From Aurelia coerulea (taxonomy: Eukaryota; Cnidaria; Scyphozoa; Semaeostomeae; Ulmaridae), in the NCBI GenBank assembly GCA_039566865.1, contig CM076954.1:8626001-8690000 (forward strand): DNA of 64,000 nt. The letters are read 5' to 3'. The notes below the pieces were generated by a model that worked only from the letters and a program-made list of their open reading frames with translations, searched no databases and had not been told where the DNA came from. A program made the translations under genes and the position numbers. This document shows, in pieces, positions 52,901 through 64,000 of the stretch (its first letter is position 1; every line of letters starts with the position of its first letter).

Positions 52901-55900
52901 AGCTGCTTAAGTAAAGGCTTTACAAATAGGAGAATAGGCGATGTGACTAAAGTGGACATTTATTTTACACTAACAAAACCCTAAGTTTTTGATCTTTAGA
53001 TATTTCTAATGAATCAAAGACTGGTGAATTAATATTACGCGAATGGCAGGAGTGGCCGTCTTTGTTGCAACGCAATTTTCCATTGCAAAAGTTATAAGTA
53101 ATGTGTGAAGATCGCAACTTACATGTTTTTTATTTTAGATAGCAGCTTCTAAAAATCACAACCCTCAGATCGCTGAGAACTTAAGAAACTCCACTACTGG
53201 TAAAATATAGCAAAATAAACTAGTTGTTTTGTTGCAGGAAATACTTAACATATTCTGAATCTGGGTAATGCATAATCATCGGAAAGTCTGATGAATCCTG
53301 CAGAAAACCTTAATTTAAAATGTTCGCGAAATAAACACGAAGATTGTAATGCAAACTTAGAAACTCGGCAGAAACTCTGAACACTGTGAATCTGGTATTC
53401 TAAAATAACTCAGCACTGGAGTAAATTCTTGTTGGAAATATGTTCTTTCCTTTCCTTCTCGTTGACTTTTCCGTTCATAACGGAAACGTTTTATTCTTTA
53501 AGTCACATCCCTCTCGCCCTTTATCGCTTTCAAGCCTGAAGCGTCCTAGCTCCTTGTCAGAAAGATACATTTCTTCGTAATGTTGTCTCCTCCGATCTAT
53601 AATCTTTTTCGTTATAACGTGCAAAGACGAAACTTATGGAATTGCAAGAAGATTCCACTCTGTTAGAGCAAAAATTGATGGAAAGAAAGGATACAATTTT
53701 CTTTCCATCTCGTTGGCTTTGACTTCTTTTCTTGTTGAATTTGACGATTCAATAAAAGCTCGATCGATCTTGAAAACGTTGTTAAAATAGAATTGACAGA
53801 CTTTACTAGGACATTGTATGATATTATTGCAAATAGAGTATTTCTGAACTATAATGTCAATATATACCAGCTGTTGTAGTAAATTTTATTCCAATACAAT
53901 GCTCTTGTATCATGTCCCATTATGGTAGGTGTGTATCCTTGAATGTCCCTCTTAGTTACCAAAACAACATGTGTAAGAAGGACAATAGGAAGCGGTTGCC
54001 AGCAAGACAGAGCTTTTGGAGGAAATTTGCAGTCAGCCGCTATAACTAAAGGCTTTAAAAATAGAAGAATAGGAGATGTGACTAAAGTGGGCATTTATTT
54101 TACGCTAACAGAACCCTAAGATTTTGATCTTTAGATATTTCGAATGGCAGGAGTGGCCGTCTTTGTTGCAACGCAATTTTCCATTGCAAAAGTTATAAGT
54201 AATGTGTGAAGATCGCAACTTACATGTTTTTTATTTTAGAAAGCAGTTTCTAAAAAACACAACCCTCAGATCGCTGAGAACTTAAGCAACTCCAGTCCTG
54301 GTAAAATATAGCAAAAGAAACTAGTTGTTTTGTTGCAGGAAATATTTAACATATTCTGAATCTGGGAAATGCATAATCATCGGAAGGTCTTATGAATCCT
54401 TCAGAAAACCTTAATTTAAAATGTTGGCGAAGGAACAGGAAATAAACACGATGATAGTAATGCAAACTTAGAAACTCGGCAAACTCTGTACACTGAGAAT
54501 CTGATCTTCTCAAAAAACTCAGCACTGGAGTAAATTGTTGTTGGAAATATGTTCTTTCCTTTCCTTCTCTTTGACTTTTTCTTTTTAAGTCATAAAGGAA
54601 ACGTTTTGACTTTTTAAGTCAAATCCCTCTCGCTTGTTATCGCATTCAAGTTTGAAGCGTCAAAGCTCCTTTTCAGAAAGATACATTTGTTCGTAACATT
54701 GTCTCCTCCGATCTATAGTCTTTTTCGTTAGAACGTGCAAAGACGAAACTTATGGAATTGCAAGAAGATTCCACTCTGTTAGAGCAAAAATTAATATAAA
54801 GAAAAGATAATTTTCTTCCCCTCTTGCTTGCTTTGCCTTCTTTTCTGTTGAATATGGCAATTCAATAAAAGCTCGATCGATCTTGAAAACGTTGTTAAAA
54901 TAGAATTGACAGACTTTACTAGGACATTGTATGATATTATTGCAAATAGAGTGTTTCTGAACTATAATGTCAACATATACCAGCTGTTGTAGTAAATTTT
55001 ATTCCAATGCAATGCTCTTGTATCATGTCCCGTTATGGTAGGTGTGTATCCTTTGCATGTCCCTCTTAGTTACCAAAACAACATGTGTAAGAAGGACAAT
55101 AGGAAGCGGTTGCCAGCAAGACAGAGCTTTTGGAGGAAATTTACAGTCAGCCGCTATAACTAAAGGCTTTAAAAATAGAAGAATAGGCGATGTGACTAAA
55201 TTGGACATTTATTTTACGCTAAGAGAACCCTAAAATTTTGATCTTTAGATATTTCGAATTGCAGGAGTGGCCGTCTTTGTTGTAACGCAATTTTCCATTG
55301 CAAAAGTTATAAGTAATGTGTGAAGATCGCAACTTACATGTTTTTTATTTTAGAAAGCAGTTTCTAAAAAACACAACCCTCAGATCGCTGAGAACTTAAG
55401 AAACTCCAGTCCTGGTAAAATATAGCAAAAGAAACTAGTTGTTTTGTTGCAGGAAATATTTAACATATTCTGAATCTGGGAAATGCATAATCATCGGAAG
55501 GTCTTATGAATCCTTCAGAAAACCTTAATTTAAAATGTTGGCGAAGGAACAGGAAATAAACACGATGATAGTAATGCAAACTTAGAAACTCGGCAAACTC
55601 TGTACACTGAGAATCTGATCTTCTCAAAAAACTCAGCACTGGAGTAAATTGTTGTTGGAAATATGTTCTTTCCTTTCCTTCTCTTTGACTTTTTCGGTCA
55701 TAAAGGAAACGTTTTGACTTTTTAAGTCAAATCCCTCTCGCTTGTTATCGCATTCAAGTTTGAAGCGTCAAAGCTCCTTTTCAGAAAGATACATTTGTTC
55801 GTAACGTTGTCTCCTCCGATCTATAGTCTTTTTGTTAGAATGTGCAAAGACGAAACTTATCGAATTGCAAGAAGATTCCACTCTGTTAGAGCAAAAATTA

Positions 55901-58900
55901 ATATAAAGAAAAGATTATTTTCTTCCCCTCTTGCTTGCTTTGCCTTCTTTTCTGTTGAATATGGCAATTCAATAAAAGTTCGATCGATCTTGAAAACGTC
56001 GTTAAAATAGAATTTACAGACTTTACTAGGACATTGTATGATATTATTGCAAATAGAGTGTTTCTGAACTATAATGTCAACATATACCAGCTGTTGTAAT
56101 AATTTTATTCCAATACAATGCTCTTGTATCATGTCCCGTTATGGTAGGTGTGTATCCTTGAATGTCCCTCTTAGTTACCAAAACGACATGTGTAAGAAGG
56201 ACAATAGGAAGCGGTTGCCAGCAAGATAGAGCTTTTGGAGAAAGGTTGCAGTCAGCTGCTTAAGTAAAGGCTTTACAAATAGGAGAATAGGCGATGTGAC
56301 TAAAGTGGACATTTATTTTACACTAACAAAACCCTAAGTTTTTGATCTTTAGATATTTCTAATGAATCAAAGACTGGTGAATTAATATTACGCGAATGGC
56401 AGGAGTGGCCGTCTTTGTTGCAACGCAATTTTCCATTGCAAAAGTTATAAGTAATGTGTGAAGATCGCAACTTACATGTTTTTTATTTTAGATAGCAGCT
56501 TCTAAAAATCACAACCCTCAGATCGCTGAGAACTTAAGAAACTCCACTACTGGTAAAATATAGCAAAATAAACTAGTTGTTTTGTTGCAGGAAATACTTA
56601 ACATATTCTGAATCTGGGTAATGCATAATCATCGGAAAGTCTGATGAATCCTGCAGAAAACCTTAATTTAAAATGTTCGCGAAATAAACACGAAGATTGT
56701 AATGCAAACTTAGAAACTCGGCAGAAACTCTGAACACTGTGAATCTGGTATTCTAAAATAACTCAGCACTGGAGTAAATTCTTGTTGGAAATATGTTCTT
56801 TCCTTTCCTTCTCGTTGACTTTTCCGGTCATAACGGAAACGTTTTTACTCTTTAAGTCACATCCCTCTCGCCCTTTATCGCTTTCAAGCCTGAAGCGTCC
56901 TAGCTCCTTGTCAGAAAGATACATTTCTTCGTAATGTTGTCTCCTCCGATCTATAATCTTTTTCGTTAAAATGTGCAAAGACGAAACTTATGGAATTGCA
57001 AGAAGATTCCACTCTGTTAGAGCAAAAATTGATGTAAAGAAAAGATATATTTTCTTCCCCTCTCGTTGGCTTTGCCTTCTTTTCCTGTTGAATTTGACAA
57101 TTCAATAAAAGCTCGATCGATCTTGAAAACGTTGTTAAAATAGAATTGACAGACTTTACTAGGACATTGTATGATATTATTGCAAATAGAGTATTTCTGA
57201 ACTATAATGTCAATATATACCAGCTGTTGTAGTAAATTTTATTCCAATACAATGCTCTTGTATCATGTCCCATTATGGTAGGTGTGTATCCTTGAATGTC
57301 CCTCTTAGTTACCAAAACAACATGTGTAAGAAGGACAATAGGAAGCGGTTGCCAGCAAGACAGAGCTTTTGGAGGAAATTTGCAGTCAGCCGCTATAACT
57401 AAAGGCTTTAAAAATAGAAGAATAGGCGATGTGATTAAAGTGGGCATTTACTTTACGCTAACAGAACCCTAAGATTTTGATCTTTAGATATTTCGAATGG
57501 CAGGAGTGGCCGTCTTTGTTGCAACGCAATTTTCCATTGCAAAAGTTATAAGTAATGTGTGAAGATCGCAACTTACATGTTTTTTATTTTAGAAAGCAGT
57601 TTCTAAAAAACACAACCCTCAGATCGCTGAGAACTTAAGCAACTCCAGTCCTGGTAAAATATAGCAAAAGAAACTAGTTGTTTTGTTGCAGGAAATATTT
57701 AACATATTCTGAATCTGGGAAATGCATAATCATCGGAAGGTCTTATGAATCCTTCAGAAAACCTTAATTTAAAATGTTGGCGAAGGAACAGGAAATAAAC
57801 ACGATGATAGTAATGCAAACTTAGAAACTCGGCAAACTCTGTACACTGAGAATCTGATCTTCTCAAAAAACTCAGCACTGGAGTAAATTGTTGTTGGAAA
57901 TATGTTTATTTCCTTTCCTTCTCTTTGACTTTTTCAGTCATAAAGGAAACGTTTTGACTTTTTAAGTCAAATCCCTCTCGCTTGTTATCGCATTCAAGTT
58001 TGAAGCGTCAAAGCTCCTTTTCAGAAAGATACATTTGTTCGTAACATTGTCTCCTCCGATCTATAGTCTTTTTGTTAGAATGTGCAAAGACGAAACTTAT
58101 CGAATTGCAAGAAGATTCCACTCTGTTAGAGCAAAAATTAATATAAAGAAAAGATAATTTTCTTCCCCTCTTGCTTGCTTTGCCTTCTTTTCTGTTGAAT
58201 ATGGCAATTCAATAAAAGCTTGATCGATCTTGAAAACGTTGTTAAAATAGAATTGACAGACTTTACTAGGACATTGTATGATATTATTGCAAATAGAGTG
58301 TTTCTGAACTATAATGTCAACATATACCAGCTGTTGTAGTAAATTTTTTTCCAATGCAATGCTCTTGTATCATGTCCCGTTATGGTAGGTGTGTATCCTT
58401 TGCATGTCCCTCTTAGTTACCAAAACAACATGTGTAAGAAGGACAATAGGAAGCGGTTGCCAGCAAGACAGAGCTTTTGGAGGAAATTTACAGTCAGCCG
58501 CTATAACTAAAGGCTTTAAAAATAGAAGAATAGGCGATGTGACTAAATTGGACATTTATTTTACGCTAACAGAACCCTAAAATTTTGATCTTTAGATATT
58601 TCGAATGGCAGGAGTGGCCGTCTTTGTTGTAACGCAATTTTCCATTGCAAACGTTATAAGTAATGTGTGAAGATCGCAACTTACATGTTTTTTATTTTAG
58701 AAAGCAGTTTCTAAAAAACACAACCCTCAGATCGCTGAGAACTTAAGAAACTCCAGTCCTGGTAAAATATAGCAAAAGAAACTAGTTGTTTTGTTGCAGG
58801 AAATATTTAACATATTCTGAATCTGGGAAATGCATAATCATCGGAAGGTCTTATGAATCCTTCAGAAAACCTTAATTTAAAATGTTGGCGAAGGAACAGG

Positions 58901-59480
58901 AAATAAACACGATGATAGTAATGCAAACTTAGAAACTCGGCAAACTCTGTACACTGAGAATCTGATCTTCTCAAAAAACTCAGCACTGGAGTAAATTGTT
59001 GTTGGAAATATGTTCTTTCCTTTCCTTCTCTTTGACTTTTTCGGTCATAAAGGAAACGTTTTGACTTTTTAAGTCAAATCCCTCTCGCTTGTTATCGCAT
59101 TCAAGTTTGAAGCGTCAAAGCTCCTTTTCAGAAAGATACATTTGTTCGTAACGTTGTCTCCTCCGATCTATAGTCTTTTTGTTAGAATGTGCAAAGACGA
59201 AACTTATCGAATTGCAAGAAGATTCCACTCTGTTAGAGCAAAAATTAATATAAAGAAAAGATTATTTTCTTCCCCTCTTGCTTGCTTTGCCTTCTTTTCT
59301 GTTGAATATGGCAATTCAATAAAAGTTCGATCGATCTTGAAAACGTCGTTAAAATAGAATTTACAGACTTTACTAGGACATTGTATGATATTATTGCAAA
59401 TAGAGTGTTTCTGAACTATAATGTCAACATATACCAGCTGTTGTAATAATTTTATTCCAATACAATGCTCTTGTATCATG
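52780..59480 (+). repeat. Higher-order trimer block, about 3.35 kb
   Basis: Monomers of about 1,134, 1,110 and 1,106 bp (C1, C2, C3) repeat as two trimers, 52780-56133 and 56133-59480. C1 is marked by CAGTCAGCTGCTTAAG, C2 and C3 by GCCGCTATAACTAAAGG. C3 has an extra T (GTATCCTTTGCATG) at the start. Corresponding points lie 3,347-3,355 bp apart. Confidence 0.93.
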
Positions 59481-61665
59481 TCCCGTTATGGTAGGTGTGT
59501 ATCCTTGAATGTCCCTCTTAGTTACCAAAACGACATGTGTAAGAAGGACAATAGGAAGCGGTTGCCAGCAAGACAGAGCTTTTGGAGGAAATTTGCAGTC
59601 AGCCGCTATAACTAAAGGCTTTAAAAATAGAAGAACAGGCGATGTGACAAAAGTGGAAATTTATTTCACGCTGACAGATCCCTAAGATTTTGATCTTTAG
59701 ATATTTCTAATGAATCAAAGACTGGTGATTTAATATTACGCGAGTGGCAGGAGTGGCCGTCTTTGTTGCAACGCAATTTTCCATTGCAAAAGTTATAAGT
59801 AATGTGTGAAGATCGCAACTTACATGTTTTTTATTTTAGAAAGCAGCTTCTAAAAAACACAACCCTCAGATCGCTGAGAACTTAAGAAACTCCAGTACTG
59901 GTAAAATATAGCAACAGAAACTAGTTGTTTTGTTGCAGGAAATACTTAACATATTCTGAATCTGGGTAATGCATAATCATCGGAAGGTCTTATGAATCCT
60001 GCAGAAAACCTTAATTTAAAGTGTTGGCGAAGGTACAGGAAATAAACGTGATGATTGTAATGCAAACTTACAAACTCGGCAAAACTCTGTACACTGAGAA
60101 TCTGATCTTCTAAAAAAAAAACTCAGCACTGGAGTAAATTGTTGTTGGAAATATGTTCTTTCCTTTCCTTCTCTTTGATTTTTTCTGTCATAAAGGAAAC
60201 GTTTTGACTTTTTAAGTCAAATCCCTCTCGCTTGTTATCGCATTCAAGTTTGAAGCGTCCTAGCTCCTTTTCAGAAAGATACATTTGTTCGTAACGTTGT
60301 CTCCTCCGATCTATAGTCTTTTTGGCTAGAACGTGCAAAGACGAAACTTATCGAATTGCAAGAAGATTGCACTCTGTTAGAGCAAAAATTAATATAAAGA
60401 AAAGATAATTTTCTTCCCCTCTTGCTTGCTTTGCGTTCTTTTCTGTTGAATATGGCAATTCAATAAAAGCTCGATCGATCTTGAAGCGTTGTTAAAATTG
60501 AGTTGACCGGCTTTGCTAGGACATTATATGATATTACTGCAAATAGAGTATTTTTGAACTATAATGTCAATATATACCAGCTGTTGTAGTAAATTTTATT
60601 CCAATACAATGCTCTTGTATCATGTCCCGTTATGGTAGGTGTGTATCCTTGCATGTCCTTCTAAGTTACCAAAACAACATGTGTAAGAAGGAAAATGGGA
60701 AGCTGTTGCCAGCAAGATAGAGCTTTTGGAGAAAGTATGCAGCTAGCTAATTGCTAAACAAATCAGTTAGCCAGCCAATTAAAGGCTAAATATATAGGAG
60801 AAGAGGCGATGTGACTAAAGTGGACATTTATTGTACACTAACAGAGCCATAAATTTTTGAACTTTAGATATTGATAATTAATGAATGACTGGTGATTTTA
60901 TGTTACGCGAACGGCAGGAGTGGCCGTCCTTGTGACAACGCAATTTTCCTTTGCAACAGTTATAATTAATGTGCGTAGATCGTCACTTGCTCGTGTTTAT
61001 TTCTAAACACAACTTATAAGAAACTCAGCCTCAGATAGCAGAAAAATTAACAAACTCAGTATTGGGAAATATAGCTTTAAAAACTAGTTGTTTCGTTGTA
61101 GAAAATCCTTAACATATTCTGTATCTGAGTAATGAATAAACATCCGAAAGATTTCATAATTCTGCACAAAACCTTAATTTAAAATGTTGGCGAAGGTACA
61201 GGAAATAAACCCGAAGATTGTAATGCAAACTTAGAAACTCGGCAAAACTCTGAACACTGTTAATCTGCAATTCTAAAAAAAACTCAGCACTGGAGTAAAT
61301 TTTTGTTGGAAATATGTTCTTTCCTTTCCTTCTCATTGATTTTTTTCTGTCATAAAGGAAACGTTTTGACTTTTTAAGTCAAATCCCTCTCGCTTGTTAT
61401 CGCATTCAAGTTTGAAGCGCCAAAGCTCCTTTTCAGAAAGATACATTTGTTCCTAACGTTGTCTCCTCCGATCTATAGTCTTTTTCGTTAAAAGGTGCAA
61501 AGACGAAACTTATGGAATTGCAAGAAGATTCCAATCTGTTAGAGCAAAAATTGAAGTAAAGAAAAGATATATTTTCTTCCCCTCTCGTTGGCTTTGCCTT
61601 CTTTTCCTGTTGAATTTGACAATTCAAAAGATGCTCGATCGATCTTGAAAACGTTGTTAAAATTG

Positions 61666-61800
61666 CAACACCGTCTTTTTGTAAGCGTGTCGTACAATGT
61701 TTCTATTGTAATATAACTACTTAATATAAAATATATTGCACATGAAACAGAGTATGATTAAAATACGACGTTTCGAGCTTAGCGCGTTATCAAGTCAAAA
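61666..61800 (-). mobile_element. 135-bp PLE tail in satellite (12-bp target duplication)
   Basis: TTGTTAAAATTG occurs at 61654-61665 and 61801-61812. On the minus strand the insert begins just before a hammerhead-like motif and ends TGTACGACACGCTTACAAAA and onward. It resembles the terminal part of the insert at 15325-15678, including ATTGTAC and the ACACGC...ACAA(A)AAGA end. It is an extremely short 5'-truncated PLE. Confidence 0.8.
61765..61795 (-). ncRNA. Degenerate hammerhead-like motif in satellite PLE tail
   Basis: The minus strand reads CTTGATAACGCGCTAAGCTC then GAAACGTCG. It has the same layout as the motif at 15417-15447. Stem II (GCGC/GCTC) has one mismatch and the CUGAUGA box is UUGAUAA, so it is probably inactive. 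Confidence 0.5.
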
Positions 61801-62133
61801 TTGTTAAAATTGAGTTGCCCAACTTTGCTAGGACAGTTTATGATATTATTGCAAAAGAATGTATTTCTGAACTATAAACAATGCAATAACATGAACCAAG
61901 ATTTATAAAGTTTGATCTCAGAGTAAACAGCTCTTTCTTTGGAGATCCATTACATTATATCCATTTTTGGGGAATTATATTAACATCAAGAAAAACTGTT
62001 TAAACCTTGAATGATTGACAGAAAGTATCCCTAAGAGATTCCATATTACGGAAAGAAGATACGCTGTGATGTTATGTCAATATATACCAGCTGTTGTAGC
62101 AATTTTTTTTTTAATACAATGTTCTTGTATTAT

Positions 62134-63263
62134 GTCCCGTTATGGTAGGTGTGTATCCTTGAATGTCCCTCTTAGTTACCAAAACAACATGTGTAAGAAG
62201 GACAATGGGAAGCGGTTGCCAGCAAGATAGAGCTTTTAGAGAATGTATGTAGCCAGCCGCTCTAACTAAAGGCTAAACACATAGGAAATTGGGCGATGTG
62301 ACTAAGGTGGACATTTATCTTACAGTAACGGAACATTAAATTTTTGAACTTTAGATGTTTCTAATAAATCAAAAACTGGTGATTTTATATTACGCGAATG
62401 GCAGGAATGACCGTCCTTGTAGCAACGCAATTTTCCATTGCAAAAGTTATAAGTAATGTGTGTAGAGCGTCACTTACGCGTATTTATTTTTAAGAACAGC
62501 TTATAAGAAACTCAACCCTCAGATCGCCGAGAAATTATTGAACTCCAGTATTGGGAAAATATTCCAAAAGAAACTAGTTGTTTTGTTGCAAGAAATCCTT
62601 AACATATTCTGAATCTGGGTAAAAACATCGGATAGTCTTCAGAATTCTGCAGAAAACCTTAATTTAAAATGTTCACGAAGGTACAGGAAATGAACGCGAA
62701 GATTGTCTTGCAAACTTAGAAACTCGGCAAAAGCTCTGCACACTGGTAATCTGATATTCTCAAAAAACTCTCAGTATTGGCGTAAATTCTTGGTGGAAAG
62801 ATATTCTTTCCTTTCTTTCTTGTTGATTTTTTCTGTCATAACAGAAACATTTTGGCTTTTTTTAAGTCACATCCCTCTCGCTCGTTATCGCTTTCAACTT
62901 CGAAGCGTCCCATCTCCTTGTTGTTTATTGTCCCTTCTCGTTTGCTATTCCTTTCTTTTCCTGTCGTTAGTATTTCACTGCGTCAATTTTGCTGGACCAA
63001 GCGGACAGCTTAACAGGTCAATCGCTATTTAAAAGAAGTTGTTAAAAATGCAGTAGGGCTGATTTTGGTAAAAAGTCTACGATATTTTTCAAATTGAGTA
63101 TTTTTGAATAATATATTGAATTTCATACCGTAATCCAAGATAGATTTTAACATCAACATAAAATACGACTCTGAATGATTGATTAAACGACATTACTAAC
63201 AAATGTCGGTATTTTCAGCAAAATTAACGCTGCAATTATATCAATCTAATTTTCTTGTATAAT
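62134..63263 (+). repeat. Diverged satellite monomer, right side
   Basis: Aligned to the array through CTCAGATCGCCGAG near 62518, ACCTTAATTTAAAATGTTC near 62656 and ATCCCTCTCGCTCGTTATCG near 62870. Clearly more divergent than the central monomers. Confidence 0.85.
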
Positions 63264-64000
63264 GTCCCGTTATGTTTAGTGTGTTTCCTTGCAAGTTCCT
63301 CCAAGTGACCCAAAAACAAATATGTGTATGGACAAGATTGGGAATCTAGTTTTACCAACTCATTTGTGCTTTATTAAACGTTTCAAAGAGTAACCAAAAA
63401 TGCAAAGAGGAAACTGTTCAGGCCCTATGTTTTGAAGTCTAAGATATGCTCCATGAATCAAGACTGATGTTTTCATAGGACACAAATATTTTTCGCTCCC
63501 AAGTTTGAAGGGTCGTTCCCTTACAAATCAACATGTTTGATTTGACTGCCTAAATTTTGCTAGAACAAGCTGACTCAACAACGCAATTGCTATTGAAGGG
63601 ATTTTGTTAAAAGTGCATTAGAGCTGACCTTGCTGCGAATTTGTACGCGATGTTATTGAAATTAAAATTTTTCTGATCGATAGAGTTCTTAATAACATAA
63701 ACCAAGCTTGAAGTTGGTTCACAAAGGAAGCAGTTTTTCTACATTTTTTGGGGAACGATAAGCATCAATCGTCATCAAAAGAAAAAGTGCTGCAATTCCA
63801 TGACAAAATACTAGGTGTACAGGTGTTGCAGAAATGCTGTACTCTAATCTAATGTTCTTGTAAAATGTCCCTCTTATACTTTTCTGAAAGATTGTATGAT
63901 GCTGTGCCTGACTATTCTTCTAAACATTATTCTCACAAAAAAGTGTCAGCTCGTCAAGATAAGGCAAAGCAAAGGCGCCCAAGCCATAAAAATACTTTTC
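63264..64000 (+). repeat. Strongly diverged satellite edge
   Basis: ATGTCCCGTTATG (63264) with GTGTGTTTCCTTGCAAG, and again AAATGTCCCTCTTAT (63867) after only about 603 bp, mark at least two eroded or deleted monomers. Their flanking phrases (CCTCCAAGTGACC) match the left outlier at 38121 better than the central array. Confidence 0.75.

Larger units (their letters stand above)
60624..62133 (+). repeat. A-type satellite monomer with insertion
   Basis: This monomer resembles the A type (AGCTAGCTAATTGCTAAAC near 60740). It is 1,510 bp long because of the PLE tail at 61666-61800 plus about 200 bp of additional sequence around 61860-62080 that is not found in other monomers. Confidence 0.85.
40905..63263 (+). 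repeat. Satellite array, 1.0-1.17-kb monomers
   Basis: The marker TCATGTCCCGTTATGG with GTGTGTATCC recurs at 41961, 42959, 44123, 45289, 46287, 47453, 48452, 49617, 50617, 51782, 52780, 53914, 55027, 56133, 57267, 58374, 59480, 60624, 62134 and 63264. The spacings are mostly 998-1000, 1164-1166, 1106-1113 or 1134 bp. Each monomer also has an ATCGCCGAG/ATCGCTGAG block, AAAACCTTAATTTAAAATGT, GTCATAAAGGAAACGTTTTG and GACATTGTATGATATTATTG. No gene with a continuous product is seen. Confidence 0.97.

Noticed and set aside
53285..53315. CTGATGAATCCTGCAGAAAA in a satellite monomer, superficially a hammerhead core
   Set aside because: There is no stem II between CTGATGA and GAAA, and other monomers have TTATGA at the same place, so it is a point variant rather than a ribozyme.
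40905..63263. Array read as a CRISPR or as tandem genes
   Set aside because: Units are about 1 kb, with no short repeat/spacer structure. No promoter-ORF-terminator unit or RNA gene could be recognised in a monomer.

Overview
The window looks like non-coding, repeat-dominated animal DNA. It is AT-rich and shows no operons or ribosome-binding-site logic. Every convincing protein signature belongs to a transposable element: three LINE families, Penelope-like elements (PLEs) with GIY-YIG endonucleases, and a tyrosine-recombinase remnant. This mix, together with many hairpin MITEs and long foldback DNA elements, fits an invertebrate, most plausibly a cnidarian such as a coral or anemone. That assignment is inference from the repeat families; I recognise no host gene with confidence.

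Layout. 0-2 kb: a 1.37-kb foldback DNA element with a 9-bp target duplication. 2-4.3 kb: nothing recognisable apart from short tandem repeats. 4.4-8.75 kb: a LINE (EEP endonuclease plus RT) cut by two DNA transposons whose empty sites restore its reading frame. 9.0-9.5 kb: a broken tyrosine recombinase. 10.0-12.2 kb: two abutting non-autonomous DNA elements. 12.5-14.8 kb: a second LINE. 15.15-18.2 kb: a third LINE, interrupted by a PLE tail with a 17-bp target duplication. 19.0-25.4 kb: a large foldback element whose inverted arms are built from 161-bp tandem repeats, with one arm split by a 3.24-kb element (9-bp duplication) carrying exon-like segments. 25.7-29.7 kb: a 4.06-kb near-palindromic element (9-bp duplication).

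29.9-37.7 kb is the most interesting block. It is a compound PLE inserted in an (ACAT)n microsatellite: one full 3,438-bp unit, a second tandem unit that is 5'-truncated, and a third, also 5'-truncated unit in inverted orientation. Each unit end carries a hammerhead ribozyme with a full core. The full unit has two overlapping ORFs. The RT/GIY-YIG ORF has no AUG ahead of its conserved start, and the overlap contains an in-phase A AAA AAC heptamer that would produce exactly the required -1 frameshift.

37.8-64 kb is a satellite array of about 1.0-1.17-kb monomers, interrupted near its left edge by an older PLE, microsatellites and a LINE fragment. Its centre shows two successive higher-order organisations: a 2,164-bp dimer repeated about four times, then a 3.35-kb trimer repeated twice. 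Monomers decay towards both edges, and one right-side monomer carries a 135-bp PLE tail flanked by a 12-bp duplication.

The genes therefore do not form a pathway. The window records repeated rounds of retrotransposition (LINE, PLE), DNA-element insertion into older elements, and satellite homogenisation.
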